Shown here: in pieces, positions 1-6,333 of the stretch
How positions within the stretch are numbered: position 1 is the stretch's first letter
Layout: every line of letters starts with the position of its first letter
Source of the DNA: DATKDF01 sp035512795
GTDB lineage: Bacteria > Acidobacteriota > Vicinamibacteria > Vicinamibacterales > SCN-69-37
Assembly (NCBI GenBank): GCA_035512795.1
Contig: DATKDF010000084.1
Span: 1-20,279 of the forward strand
Length of the DNA stretch: 20,279 nt
Direction of reading: 5' to 3'
The notes under the pieces: generated by a model
What the model was told of the DNA's origin: nothing
Database searches by the model: none
What the model saw: the letters and a program-made list of their open reading frames with translations, nothing else
Made by a program: the position numbers and the translations under genes

Positions 1-1124
1 TGCCCGAGGCGCGCGTTGGGGTCGGCCACGGCCAGATGGGCGAAGCCGAACTCGAGAAGGTGATGGTCGACTTCGTCGCGCACAAGTTCGACGTGCTGCT
101 GGCGACGACGATCGTGGAGAACGGGCTGGACATCCCGAACGCCAACACGATCATCATCAACCGCGCGGACCGGTACGGGCTCGCGCAGCTCTATCAGTTG
201 CGCGGGCGAGTGGGGCGGTCGGACCGGCGGGCGTACGCGTATCTGCTGATTCCAGCCGAGCAGACGTTGTCGCCGATTGCCCGGCGACGGCTGGCCGCGA
301 TTCGCGAGTTCAGTGACCTCGGCAGCGGGTTCCGGATCGCGGCCCTCGATCTCGAGATCCGCGGCGCCGGCAATCTCCTGGGCGGACAGCAGAGCGGGCA
401 CATCGAGGCGGTCGGCTTCGACATGTACATGAAGCTCCTCGACGAGACGATCCGCGAGCTCAAGGGCGAGGACCTCGAGGACGAGCGGCGCGCGACGGTC
501 AATCTCCGAATCGACCTCCGCATCGAAGAGGCCTACATTCCGGACATGAACCAGCGGCTGTCCACGTACCGGCGGATGGCCAGCGCGAGGTCCACCGAAG
601 AGGTCGACCGCCTGCTCGAGGAACTGGCGGACCGGTACGGATTGACACCGGTCGGCGTAGCGAATCTGGCCCAGTTTGCCCGGATTCGCCTGGCGGCCGA
701 CCGCCTGGGGGTCGAGTCGCTCGACCGGGAGGGCACGGTCGTAGTCATAAAGTTCAGGCAGGACGCCAGGGTCGACCCGGTGCCGCTGCTGAAGATGGTC
801 GAACGGCGGGGCGACCTGACGCTGCTCCCGCCGGCCGTGCTCAGGCTCGATTTGTCGAAACCGGAGGCGGCGCCCGAGAGCCGGCGGCCGGGGAGCGCAC
901 CCAGCCTCAGGCCGGCCGGCGTGCGGCTGCGTCCGAAGACACCGACGGCCTCGAACCTGCCGGACGAGCCCGACAAGGCGTCCTGGTGGACCGCCCGGGC
1001 GACGCGCGAGGTCGAGGCCGGCTTCCGCCGCGAGGTGATTCTGGCCGAAAAGACGCTGGATCCGGCGGCCCCGGGCGGCCTCTTCGAGCGGCTCGGCGGG
1101 TTGCTTGCGGCGATAAGGAAATGA
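1..1124 (+). CDS. mfd: Transcription-repair coupling factor Mfd, C-terminal part (5' truncated by window edge)
   Basis: Mfd is the ATP-dependent translocase that removes stalled RNA polymerase and recruits the UvrA/UvrB excision machinery. The reading frame is open from base 3, and its first residues (PEARVGVGHGQM) match the family just before helicase motif IV/V, so the start lies upstream of the window. Visible motifs are TTIVENGLDIPNANTIII (translocase motif V region) and QLYQLRGRVGRSDRRAYAYLL (motif VI with its arginines), followed by the LEIRGAGNLLGGQQSGHI segment and the C-terminal regulatory domain. A Pro/Arg-rich linker near residues 280-315 of the visible part precedes the last conserved block (AGFRREVILAEKTLDP to the end). 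It is the first gene of a run with the SurA-like foldase and DusB. Identification is firm; only the start is missing. Confidence 0.96.
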   Translation, partial: PEARVGVGHGQMGEAELEKVMVDFVAHKFDVLLATTIVENGLDIPNANTIIINRADRYGLAQLYQLRGRVGRSDRRAYAYLLIPAEQTLSPIARRRLAAIREFSDLGSGFRIAALDLEIRGAGNLLGGQQSGHIEAVGFDMYMKLLDETIRELKGEDLEDERRATVNLRIDLRIEEAYIPDMNQRLSTYRRMASARSTEEVDRLLEELADRYGLTPVGVANLAQFARIRLAADRLGVESLDREGTVVVIKFRQDARVDPVPLLKMVERRGDLTLLPPAVLRLDLSKPEAAPESRRPGSAPSLRPAGVRLRPKTPTASNLPDEPDKASWWTARATREVEAGFRREVILAEKTLDPAAPGGLFERLGGLLAAIRK

Positions 1125-1165
1125 CCCCGGGCGACGCCGGGGGTCGTAGACAGGAGCTCTTCACC

Positions 1166-2257
1166 GTGACAGCGACACCGCGCGCACTTGCACTCGGCCT
1201 GGTCGCGATCCTGGCCCTCACCGCGAGCCCTCTGGGGCTGGCCCAGGGCCAGATCGTCCAGAAGATCATCGTCAAGGTGAACGGCGAGATCTTCACACAG
1301 ACCGAGCTCGAGAAACTGCAGATTCAGGCGCTGCGCGAGCGGAACCAGCGGGTGCCCGACCCGAAAGCGCTCGAGACCGATGCGGCCCTGCGCGCCGCGC
1401 TCTCCGAAGTCACGCCGCTCCTGCTCATCGACGCGATCGAGGAATTGCTGCTCACGCAGCGCGCGCGCGACCTCGGCGTGAAGTTCACCGAAGCCAGCTT
1501 CCAGGAAGGCATCGCCAACATCAAGAAGCAGAACAATCTCGACGACGCACAGTTCACGACGGCACTGGCACAGGAAGGACTGACGCTCGCGGAACTGCGG
1601 AAGAACTTCGAGCGGTCGTACATGATGCAGGCCGTGCAGCAGCTCGAGATCTACCCGCGGCTTCGCGTCACCGAGGAGGAAGTCCGGCAGTACTACAGGG
1701 TCAACGGCGGCGAGTTCACGCAGCCCGAAACGGTGATGCTCCGCGAGATCTTCCTGCCCGTCCAGACCCAGACGCGGGACGGCCAGGCGGTCGTCAACGT
1801 GGCGGAAGAAGAAGGCGTCAAGGCCCGGATGGACGCGGCGCGCGAGCGCATCGTCAAGGGCGAGGCCTTCGCCGCCGTCGCCGCCGAGGTGTCCGAGGCG
1901 CCATCGAAGGCCAACGGCGGTCTGATCGGCCCGGTCGAGGTGGCGCAACTGGCGCCGGCGATGAAAGCCGTCATCGACGGCCTCCAGGTGGGCGACGTGA
2001 GCGAGCCACTGCGGACGTCGCGCGGGTTCCAGATGCTGAGCCTCGAGTCGCGATCGGCCGCGGAACCGCGCCCGTTTGCCGAGGTCAGCGAGGAGATCAT
2101 GCGCCGGATTCAGAGCCAGCGCGCCGACGCCGAAACCGCCCGATACCTCGACGGGTTGCGCGCGCAGGCGCAGATCGAGTGGAAGGACGAGACGTACCGC
2201 GCGCTCTACCAGCAGCAGATGTCCGCTCGCGCCAAGGGCGCAGGCCTTCGTCCGTGA
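1166..2257 (+). CDS. SurA/PpiC-type periplasmic peptidyl-prolyl cis-trans isomerase
   Basis: This is a likely outer-membrane-protein chaperone and prolyl isomerase acting in the periplasm. I chose GTG at 1166 because AGGAG lies nine bases upstream (1152-1156) and the product then begins directly with a signal peptide: hydrophobic stretch LALGLVAILALTASPLG, with cleavage near residue 27. An in-frame ATG at 1121, overlapping the mfd stop, is possible but has poorer spacing to its upstream purines and would place 15 polar residues before the signal. The N-terminal half (IVQKIIVKVNGEIFTQTELE, then a long helical region) is the SurA N-domain. A single parvulin-type rotamase domain covers about residues 187-296 (VMLREIFLPV, KANGGLIGPV, PLRTSRGFQMLSL). 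Classical SurA has two rotamase domains; this one, 363 residues long, has one. The stop overlaps the dusB start. Confidence 0.9.
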   Translation: MTATPRALALGLVAILALTASPLGLAQGQIVQKIIVKVNGEIFTQTELEKLQIQALRERNQRVPDPKALETDAALRAALSEVTPLLLIDAIEELLLTQRARDLGVKFTEASFQEGIANIKKQNNLDDAQFTTALAQEGLTLAELRKNFERSYMMQAVQQLEIYPRLRVTEEEVRQYYRVNGGEFTQPETVMLREIFLPVQTQTRDGQAVVNVAEEEGVKARMDAARERIVKGEAFAAVAAEVSEAPSKANGGLIGPVEVAQLAPAMKAVIDGLQVGDVSEPLRTSRGFQMLSLESRSAAEPRPFAEVSEEIMRRIQSQRADAETARYLDGLRAQAQIEWKDETYRALYQQQMSARAKGAGLRP

Positions 2258-3300
2258 AGATCGGCGCCGTCTCGCTCGATTCTCCGGTCGCGCTGGCCCC
2301 GATGGCCGGCATGACCGACACCGCCTTCCGGCGCCTCGTCAAACGCCTCGGCGGTTGCGGCCTCGTCGTGTCCGAGATGGTCAGCTCCGAAGGCCTCGTG
2401 CGCGGCATCGACCGCACGCTCGAGTACGCGGAGTACACCGAGGAGGAACGGCCGGTCTCGATTCAGATCTTCGGCGGCGACCCGGCGGTGATGGCTGACG
2501 CAGCCCAGATCGTGGAAGGCATGGGCGCCGACATCATCGACGTGAACATGGGCTGCCCGGTGCCGAAGATCGCGAAGCACCACGCCGGCTGCAGCCTGAT
2601 GCGGGAGCCCGAGCACGCTGCCGGCGTCATCCGGGCGATGACGCGCGCGGTCGGCATCCCGGTGACGGTCAAGATGCGCGCCGGCTGGAACGAACACGAG
2701 ATCAATGCGCCCAGGCTCGCGCGGCTGGTCGAGGACGCCGGCGCGGCAGCCGTCGCCGTGCACGGCCGCACGGCGGCACAGTCGTACTCGGGCGAGTCGG
2801 ACTGGAGCCTCATCGCCAGAGTCGCCGAAGGCGTGACGATCCCGGTGTTCGGATCCGGCGACTGCGTCGAGCCCGAACACATCGTCGACCGGCTCGAGAA
2901 CGGACGCGTCGGCGGCGTGCTCGTCGGACGAGGCGCCCTGCGCAATCCCTGGATCTTCGCCCAGGTGTCCGAGCAGGCCGCCGGTCGCTGCCGGTCACCG
3001 GTCGCGCTCGAGGAGCGTGGCCGCTTCCTGCTCGACTACATCGACCTGCTGATGACCGAACGGGTCAACGAGGCGGCAGGCTTCCGGCATACCGCGCCGG
3101 GTCAGGCCGCTTCGGGGCCGCCGGCACCCGCCCGGGGCCGAGAGCGATGGGTCATCAACAAGCTGCGGGCGCTCGGGGCGTGGTACACGAAGGGGCTCGA
3201 GGGCGGGTCGGACCTTCGGGTTGCGGTCAACCACGCGAAATCGGTCCCAGAGCTCCGTGGTCTTATCTCAGAGTTCTTCCTGGATCCGGTCAGAGCCTGA
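2254..3300 (+). CDS. dusB: tRNA-dihydrouridine synthase (DusB-type)
   Basis: This is an FMN-dependent enzyme reducing uridine to dihydrouridine in the tRNA D-loop with NAD(P)H. I chose GTG at 2254, which overlaps the previous stop in GTGA and suggests translational coupling; it gives the canonical N-terminus KIGAVSLDSPVALAPMAGMTD. The TIM-barrel holds the expected signatures: IDVNMGCPVPKI with catalytic Cys101, CSLMREP, VTVKMRAGW with the phosphate/FMN-binding Lys, VHGRTAAQSYSG and GSGD. The C-terminal helical domain contains WVINKLRALGAWYTKGL, the tRNA-binding part. A Pro/Ala-rich stretch near residues 272-292 (HTAPGQAASGPPAPARG) appears to be an insertion between helices. Length (348 aa) is slightly over the usual 320-330 because of it. 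The B subtype is the best guess for a lone Dus enzyme. Confidence 0.93.
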   Translation: MKIGAVSLDSPVALAPMAGMTDTAFRRLVKRLGGCGLVVSEMVSSEGLVRGIDRTLEYAEYTEEERPVSIQIFGGDPAVMADAAQIVEGMGADIIDVNMGCPVPKIAKHHAGCSLMREPEHAAGVIRAMTRAVGIPVTVKMRAGWNEHEINAPRLARLVEDAGAAAVAVHGRTAAQSYSGESDWSLIARVAEGVTIPVFGSGDCVEPEHIVDRLENGRVGGVLVGRGALRNPWIFAQVSEQAAGRCRSPVALEERGRFLLDYIDLLMTERVNEAAGFRHTAPGQAASGPPAPARGRERWVINKLRALGAWYTKGLEGGSDLRVAVNHAKSVPELRGLISEFFLDPVRA

Positions 3301-3308
3301 AAATAGGT

Positions 3309-3665
3309 CTACAGGCCAAACACGTCGCCGACTCTGTCTTTCAGCGGGTCGGCCATGTCGACATTCGCAACGAGCGTTGAGCCGCAGTACTTCCAGAACA
3401 GCTTCCCAAGCACCTCATGTGAGGGGTGCTTGAGGTACTCCTCCAACCCATCCCCGTCGTCAAACTCGAGCCACGCAGCCACAGAATAGGTCTTTACGCC
3501 AACTTTAGGCTCAGGTGCGGCGGTCAGCTCGAGGATCGGGCCGATCCTGGCTCGCCGGATGGATGGTATCTGGCGACAGACGTCCTGAAATGATTGGGCA
3601 AACGACCTTAGGTCGGACTTCCCCAACCCAGGCTTCGGAGAGAAAAAAACGATGTGGGCGATCAC
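3309..3665 (-). CDS. Dabb (stress-responsive alpha/beta barrel) domain protein
   Basis: The 118-residue protein is one Dabb-type ferredoxin-like domain: it starts VIAHIVFFSPKPG, followed by a helix (LRSFAQSFQDVCRQIPSIRRARIG), then YSVAAWLEFDDGDGLEEYLKHPSHEVL and a closing strand ending near DMADPLKD. Family members are small dimeric barrels; some are enzymes (for example polyketide cyclases) and many have no known role, so no reaction can be given. The GTG start at 3665 overlaps the TGA of the preceding gene, indicating coupled translation with the basic protein upstream. The base composition is visibly less GC-rich than its neighbours, and the coding strand has a run of seven T at the FF codons. 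It ends eight bases from the convergent dusB stop. Confidence 0.8.
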   Translation of the reverse strand: MIAHIVFFSPKPGLGKSDLRSFAQSFQDVCRQIPSIRRARIGPILELTAAPEPKVGVKTYSVAAWLEFDDGDGLEEYLKHPSHEVLGKLFWKYCGSTLVANVDMADPLKDRVGDVFGL

Positions 3666-4117
3666 TTGGGCTTGAACCCCTTCCCTGGCTTCCGGCCGGC
3701 CGGCGGTCGCCTTGGACGACCCTTGCCGTCCGGCACTCCAGAGGACCGGGGCGGCCGGCGCCCGTTCTGCCCTCTGCCCTCTGGCCTCTGCCCTTCCTCG
3801 TTTTGCCGCCTCAGCCTCTGCTTGAAGCGCGCGCGCTTCTGGTCGCGCGTCTGCTTGTACTGGTCGCGCGGGTCGCGATGCTCGCCGCCCGGTCTCCAGG
3901 ACCTTGGCCGTTTGGGCGCCTTGCTGCGCTCGCGCTCGGCGTGTTCGGCCTCTGCCGGGCTGGCCCAGAAGCGCCGCCCGTCGAACCACCGCATCGCGGC
4001 GTCCTTCTGCGTGCGCTGCAACTGCTTCAGCGTCGGCAGCAACTGCTCCGGCTGCCGGGCCCGGAAGGCCGTCGGCGTGCTCGCAATGATGATGACCCAG
4101 TGTCCTTGGCGGGGCAC
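3662..4117 (-). CDS. Uncharacterised protein with long basic low-complexity tail
   Basis: I do not recognise a named family. The 151-residue product has a short globular start (WVIIIASTPTAFRARQPEQLLPTLKQLQRTQKDAAMRWFDGRRFW, about residues 7-51), then a charged region containing SWRPGGEHRDPRDQYK and RDQKRARFKQRLRRQ, and a tail of Gly/Arg/Pro/Lys. The overall charge is strongly positive, which would suit nucleic-acid or ribosome contact, but that is inference. The GTG start at 4117 lies one base after the stop of the sigma-54 activator, and GGAG sits about eight bases upstream. Its own stop overlaps the start of the Dabb gene. The tight coupling on both sides and the coherent protein composition support a real gene. 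Confidence 0.7.
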   Translation of the reverse strand: MPRQGHWVIIIASTPTAFRARQPEQLLPTLKQLQRTQKDAAMRWFDGRRFWASPAEAEHAERERSKAPKRPRSWRPGGEHRDPRDQYKQTRDQKRARFKQRLRRQNEEGQRPEGRGQNGRRPPRSSGVPDGKGRPRRPPAGRKPGKGFKPK

Positions 4118-4118
4118 G

Positions 4119-5519
4119 TCAACGCTCCAGTCGCTTCAGCTTCTCGATGAGGGTCGTGCGCTTGATGTGCAGCAGGTCGGCGGCCTGCCGTTTGTTGCCA
4201 CCCGTCCGGTCGAGCGCCCGCCGGATGAGCGATCGTTCGAAATCGGAGACGAGCTCGGCCAGGTCCAGGCCGGCTTCGGGGATGGCGTACTCGTCCGGCT
4301 CGACCGGCACGTAGGCCTGGCGGACCTCGTCGGGGAGATCGGCCGCGCCGAGCTGCGATCGTCCCGGTGAGAGCGCGAAGATGCGCTCCATGATGTTCTC
4401 GAGCTGGCGGACGTTGCCGGGCCAGGTGTAGCTCATCAGGGCCTGCTGGGCGTCCTGCGACAGGGTCACACGCCCGCGGCCGGGCATCTCCCGCGCGAAC
4501 CGCTCGAGAAAGTGCTGCGCCAGCAGCGGAATGTCCGCGCGCCGCTCGCGCAAGGCCGGCACCCGCACCGGAATGACGTTGAGCCGGTAGAACAGATCTT
4601 CGCGGAACGTCCCGTCGGCCACCATCCTTTTCAGGTCCGAGTTGGTCGCGGCGATGACACGCACGTCGACGCGCGTCGTCTCCGAGTCGCCGACGCGCTC
4701 GAACTCCTTCGCCTGGAGCACCCGCAGCAGCCGCGTCTGCAGCCCCTGGCTCATCGTGCCGACTTCATCGAGGAACAGCGTGCCGCGGTGGGCCTGCTCG
4801 ATGCGGCCCTGCCGGTTGGCCACGGCGCCGGTGAACGCGCCCCGTACGTGACCGAACAGCTCGGCCTCGAGCAGCGTCTCGGGAATGGCGCCGCAGTTGA
4901 CGGCCACGAACCGCTGATGGCGGCGCGGGCTCCCGTTGTGAATCGCCCGGGCCGCCAGTTCCTTGCCCGTGCCCGTCTCGCCGGAAATGAGGACGGTGCT
5001 CGACGTCTCGGCCACCATCCGCAGCAGCGCGAACAGCTTCGCCATGATGGGCGTGCTGCCGATGATGCCGTCGATCCGGAACCGCTCGTTCAACTGCTCG
5101 CGCAGGTAGGCGTTCTCGTGCTTCAACCGGCGCTTCTCGATCGCCGCCTGCAGCTCGTGCAGCAGCTCTTCGAACTGGAACGGCTTGGTGATGAACCCCT
5201 CGGCGCCGATCCGCGTCACCTCGACGGCCTCGCGGACGGTGCCGAATCCGGTGATGACGATGGCGACGATCTCCGGATAGCGGGACAGGGCCTCGTCGAG
5301 CACCTGCCGGCCGCCGATGCCGGGCAGGCGCAGGTCTACCAGCAGGACGTCGAAGGCGAACTCGTTCAGGTGTTCGAGCGCCTGTTCACCGGTGGCCGCC
5401 TGCACCACCCGGAATTCGTGCTCGCCGAGCCGTTCGGCGATGACCTGCCGGAACGACGCTTCGTCGTCGACCAGGAGCAGGTGGAGTTCGGTGCCGTCCA
5501 TGAAGGTGGGTGCCGACAT
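4119..5519 (-). CDS. NtrC-family sigma-54-dependent response regulator
   Basis: This is a phosphorylation-controlled activator that remodels RNA polymerase-sigma-54 at -24/-12 promoters. Three domains are complete. The receiver (residues 11-125) has acidic pocket D18-D19, phospho-acceptor D62, T90 and K112. The AAA+ domain has Walker A GETGTGKE (180-187), the sigma-54-contacting loop GAFTGA (227-232), Walker B LFLDEV (248-253), and later RLNVIPVRVPALRER and TWPGNVRQLEN. A Fis-type helix-turn-helix closes the protein (RTGGNKRQAADLLHIKRTTLIEKL). The ATG at 5519 gives MSAPTFMDGTELHLLLVDDE; no clear Shine-Dalgarno is visible, and an ATG six codons downstream is an alternative. The length of 466 residues is typical. 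It has no kinase partner in its own transcription unit but is divergent to the HTH/His-hairpin pair. It is a likely regulator of the sigma-54 promoter at 6277. Confidence 0.95.
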   Translation of the reverse strand: MSAPTFMDGTELHLLLVDDEASFRQVIAERLGEHEFRVVQAATGEQALEHLNEFAFDVLLVDLRLPGIGGRQVLDEALSRYPEIVAIVITGFGTVREAVEVTRIGAEGFITKPFQFEELLHELQAAIEKRRLKHENAYLREQLNERFRIDGIIGSTPIMAKLFALLRMVAETSSTVLISGETGTGKELAARAIHNGSPRRHQRFVAVNCGAIPETLLEAELFGHVRGAFTGAVANRQGRIEQAHRGTLFLDEVGTMSQGLQTRLLRVLQAKEFERVGDSETTRVDVRVIAATNSDLKRMVADGTFREDLFYRLNVIPVRVPALRERRADIPLLAQHFLERFAREMPGRGRVTLSQDAQQALMSYTWPGNVRQLENIMERIFALSPGRSQLGAADLPDEVRQAYVPVEPDEYAIPEAGLDLAELVSDFERSLIRRALDRTGGNKRQAADLLHIKRTTLIEKLKRLER

Positions 5520-5615
5520 TTTGACACGTTCAGGAGGACAGCGGGAGGGCAGAGGGGCCGTCTTGTAAAGTGCGCGTTCGCGCCCGCCGATAGTCCCAGC
5601 AGCAGAAGGACACCC
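5520..5615. promoter_or_regulatory. Divergent intergenic region between sigma-54 activator and small HTH gene
   Basis: These 96 bases must hold the promoters for both flanking divergent transcription units. A TTGACA hexamer sits at 5521-5526 (+ strand) but has no acceptable -10 at normal spacing. TGTAAA at 5564-5569 is a possible -10 without a good -35. The AAGGA at 5606-5610 is the ribosome site of the HTH gene, five bases before its ATG. No sigma-54-type element is seen here. Confidence 0.5.
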
Positions 5616-5834
5616 ATGGTGCTGGACCGCAAGACCGTCTCGATTCCGCGTGCCTGTGAACTTGTCGGCGTCAGCCGGCGCACGATCTACAACTGGATCG
5701 CCGGTGGCAAGGTGCAGTACGTCCGCACGGCCGGGGGTTCGGTTCGCATCTTCGAGGACACGCTCTGGCGCGATCCCGAGCAATCGGCGGGGCAGCCAGA
5801 GACCTGGAGTCACCGCGAGCTGCGGGGGGCGTAA
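5616..5834 (+). CDS. Small excisionase/MerR-type helix-turn-helix protein
   Basis: The 72-residue protein is almost entirely one winged-HTH of the excisionase-like (HTH_17) type: KTVSIPRACELVGVSRRTIYNWIAGGKVQYVRTAGGSVRIF. ELVGVSRRTIYNWI is the helix-turn-helix, and KVQYVRTAGGSVRIF the wing. The family binds DNA as small accessory or repressor proteins. There is no integrase, attachment site or phage gene nearby, so a role in excision is not supported; local transcription control is more likely. The start is well fixed by AAGGA (5606-5610) five bases before ATG. Only two bases separate its stop from the next gene, so the two are probably co-translated. It is divergent from the sigma-54 activator and could autoregulate the shared intergenic region. 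Confidence 0.83.
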   Translation: MVLDRKTVSIPRACELVGVSRRTIYNWIAGGKVQYVRTAGGSVRIFEDTLWRDPEQSAGQPETWSHRELRGA

Positions 5835-5836
5835 AC

Positions 5837-6073
5837 GTGCTGCCCGAGCGGCTCGCCGCGTCTGCCAACAGCGTCTCGCCCGATCAGGGCGACCTGACCG
5901 GCCTGTTTCACCGGCTCAACAACCAACTCGGTGTGGTGCTGGCCAACGCCGAGCTGCTCGAATCGCGCCTGGCCGCCGAAACCGAGCGTGCCCGCGCCAC
6001 CCTGGTCGTTTCGGGCGCCCTCGAGGCCATCGCCACTGTGCGGGACCTCCGCCGCCGCATAAGTCAGCCCTAG
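5837..6073 (+). CDS. Stand-alone histidine-kinase dimerisation-hairpin-like protein
   Basis: The 78-residue product has a short loose N-terminus, then two predicted helices. The first starts LFHRLNNQLGVVLANAELLE and the second ends IATVRDLRRRI. This resembles the HisKA dimerisation/phosphotransfer hairpin (H-x-L-N-N-x-L) but has no ATPase domain. Aligned by eye without gaps to the hybrid kinase encoded at 7190-8704 (H155 ELNNPL...), about 16 of 50 residues agree. The candidate phospho-acceptor is His25. The residue after it is Arg, where active kinases have Glu or Asp, so phosphotransfer may be weak or lost. GTG at 5837 follows the HTH stop by two bases. The role is unknown: a phosphotransfer intermediate or an adaptor or decoy for a receiver are both possible. 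Confidence 0.72.
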   Translation: MLPERLAASANSVSPDQGDLTGLFHRLNNQLGVVLANAELLESRLAAETERARATLVVSGALEAIATVRDLRRRISQP

Positions 6074-6085
6074 AATCCGAAACTT

Positions 6086-6101
6086 GCGACGCAGAGGCGT
6101 C
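6086..6101 (+). terminator. Short perfect hairpin after the HTH/His-hairpin unit
   Basis: CGACGC, loop AGAG, GCGTCG form a six-base-pair stem 12 bases after the stop of the preceding gene. No T-run follows, so it is not a classical intrinsic terminator; it may stabilise a 3' end or assist termination. Confidence 0.35.
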
Positions 6102-6133
6102 GACGAACCGACAATTCTGGCATTCGTGTCAAC

Positions 6134-6171
6134 GAAATGACGACACAGCCGGTCCACTGTCACGTCATTTC
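6134..6171. promoter_or_regulatory. Imperfect palindrome, candidate enhancer (activator-binding) site
   Basis: The arms GAAATGACGACACAG (6134-6148) and CTGTCACGTCATTTC (6157-6171) pair at 13 of 15 positions around the eight-base centre CCGGTCCA. The centre lies about 125 bases upstream of the -24 element at 6277 and about 150 from the expected transcription start, the usual distance for a dimeric bacterial enhancer-binding protein. An AT-rich stretch (about 6200-6240, including TTTCAATATTTTATG) lies between and could help DNA bending. Assignment to the NtrC-type regulator encoded at 4119-5519 is inference from position. Confidence 0.5.
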
Positions 6172-6276
6172 ACCCCGCTGCACACTGCGACATCAGACAC
6201 TAAACTCAATCGTTTCAATATTTTATGTGTGATTGGTCAGATCCATCGACATTTGTCTTCCATTCGCCCTTGCCGC

Positions 6277-6291
6277 TGGCACCGGAGTTGC
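6277..6291 (+). promoter_or_regulatory. Sigma-54 (-24/-12) promoter upstream of FliA-like sigma gene
   Basis: TGGCAC (6277-6282), five bases, then TTGC (6288-6291) match the core sigma-54 consensus TGGCAC-N5-TTGC at all ten defined bases. The invariant GG and GC are 12 bases apart. The expected transcription start is near 6303, which leaves a 31-base leader with GGAGG at 6323-6327 before the ATG at 6334. The site is intergenic and lies 0.8 kb from a gene for a sigma-54 activator. Confidence 0.8.
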
Positions 6292-6333
6292 CCTTACAGG
6301 CTGCGGCCGATTGGGGCCATCGGGAGGACATCG

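Noticed and set aside
1121..1165. Alternative ATG start for the SurA-like gene overlapping the mfd stop
   Set aside because: It would add 15 polar residues before the signal peptide, and its upstream purines are too close; GTG at 1166 has AGGAG at good spacing.
533..1948. Long open frame on the - strand (471 codons) opposite mfd and the SurA-like gene
   Set aside because: It spans two well-identified + strand genes and their boundary; its translation has no recognisable domain and is the usual antisense shadow in GC-rich DNA.
5521..5526. TTGACA as a -35 for the small HTH gene
   Set aside because: No -10-like hexamer occurs 15-19 bases downstream; the next candidate is 37 bases away.
5616..5834. 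Excisionase-like protein as evidence of a prophage or integrative element
   Set aside because: No integrase, direct-repeat attachment sites, tRNA gene or phage genes are in the window; the HTH type is also common in chromosomal regulators.
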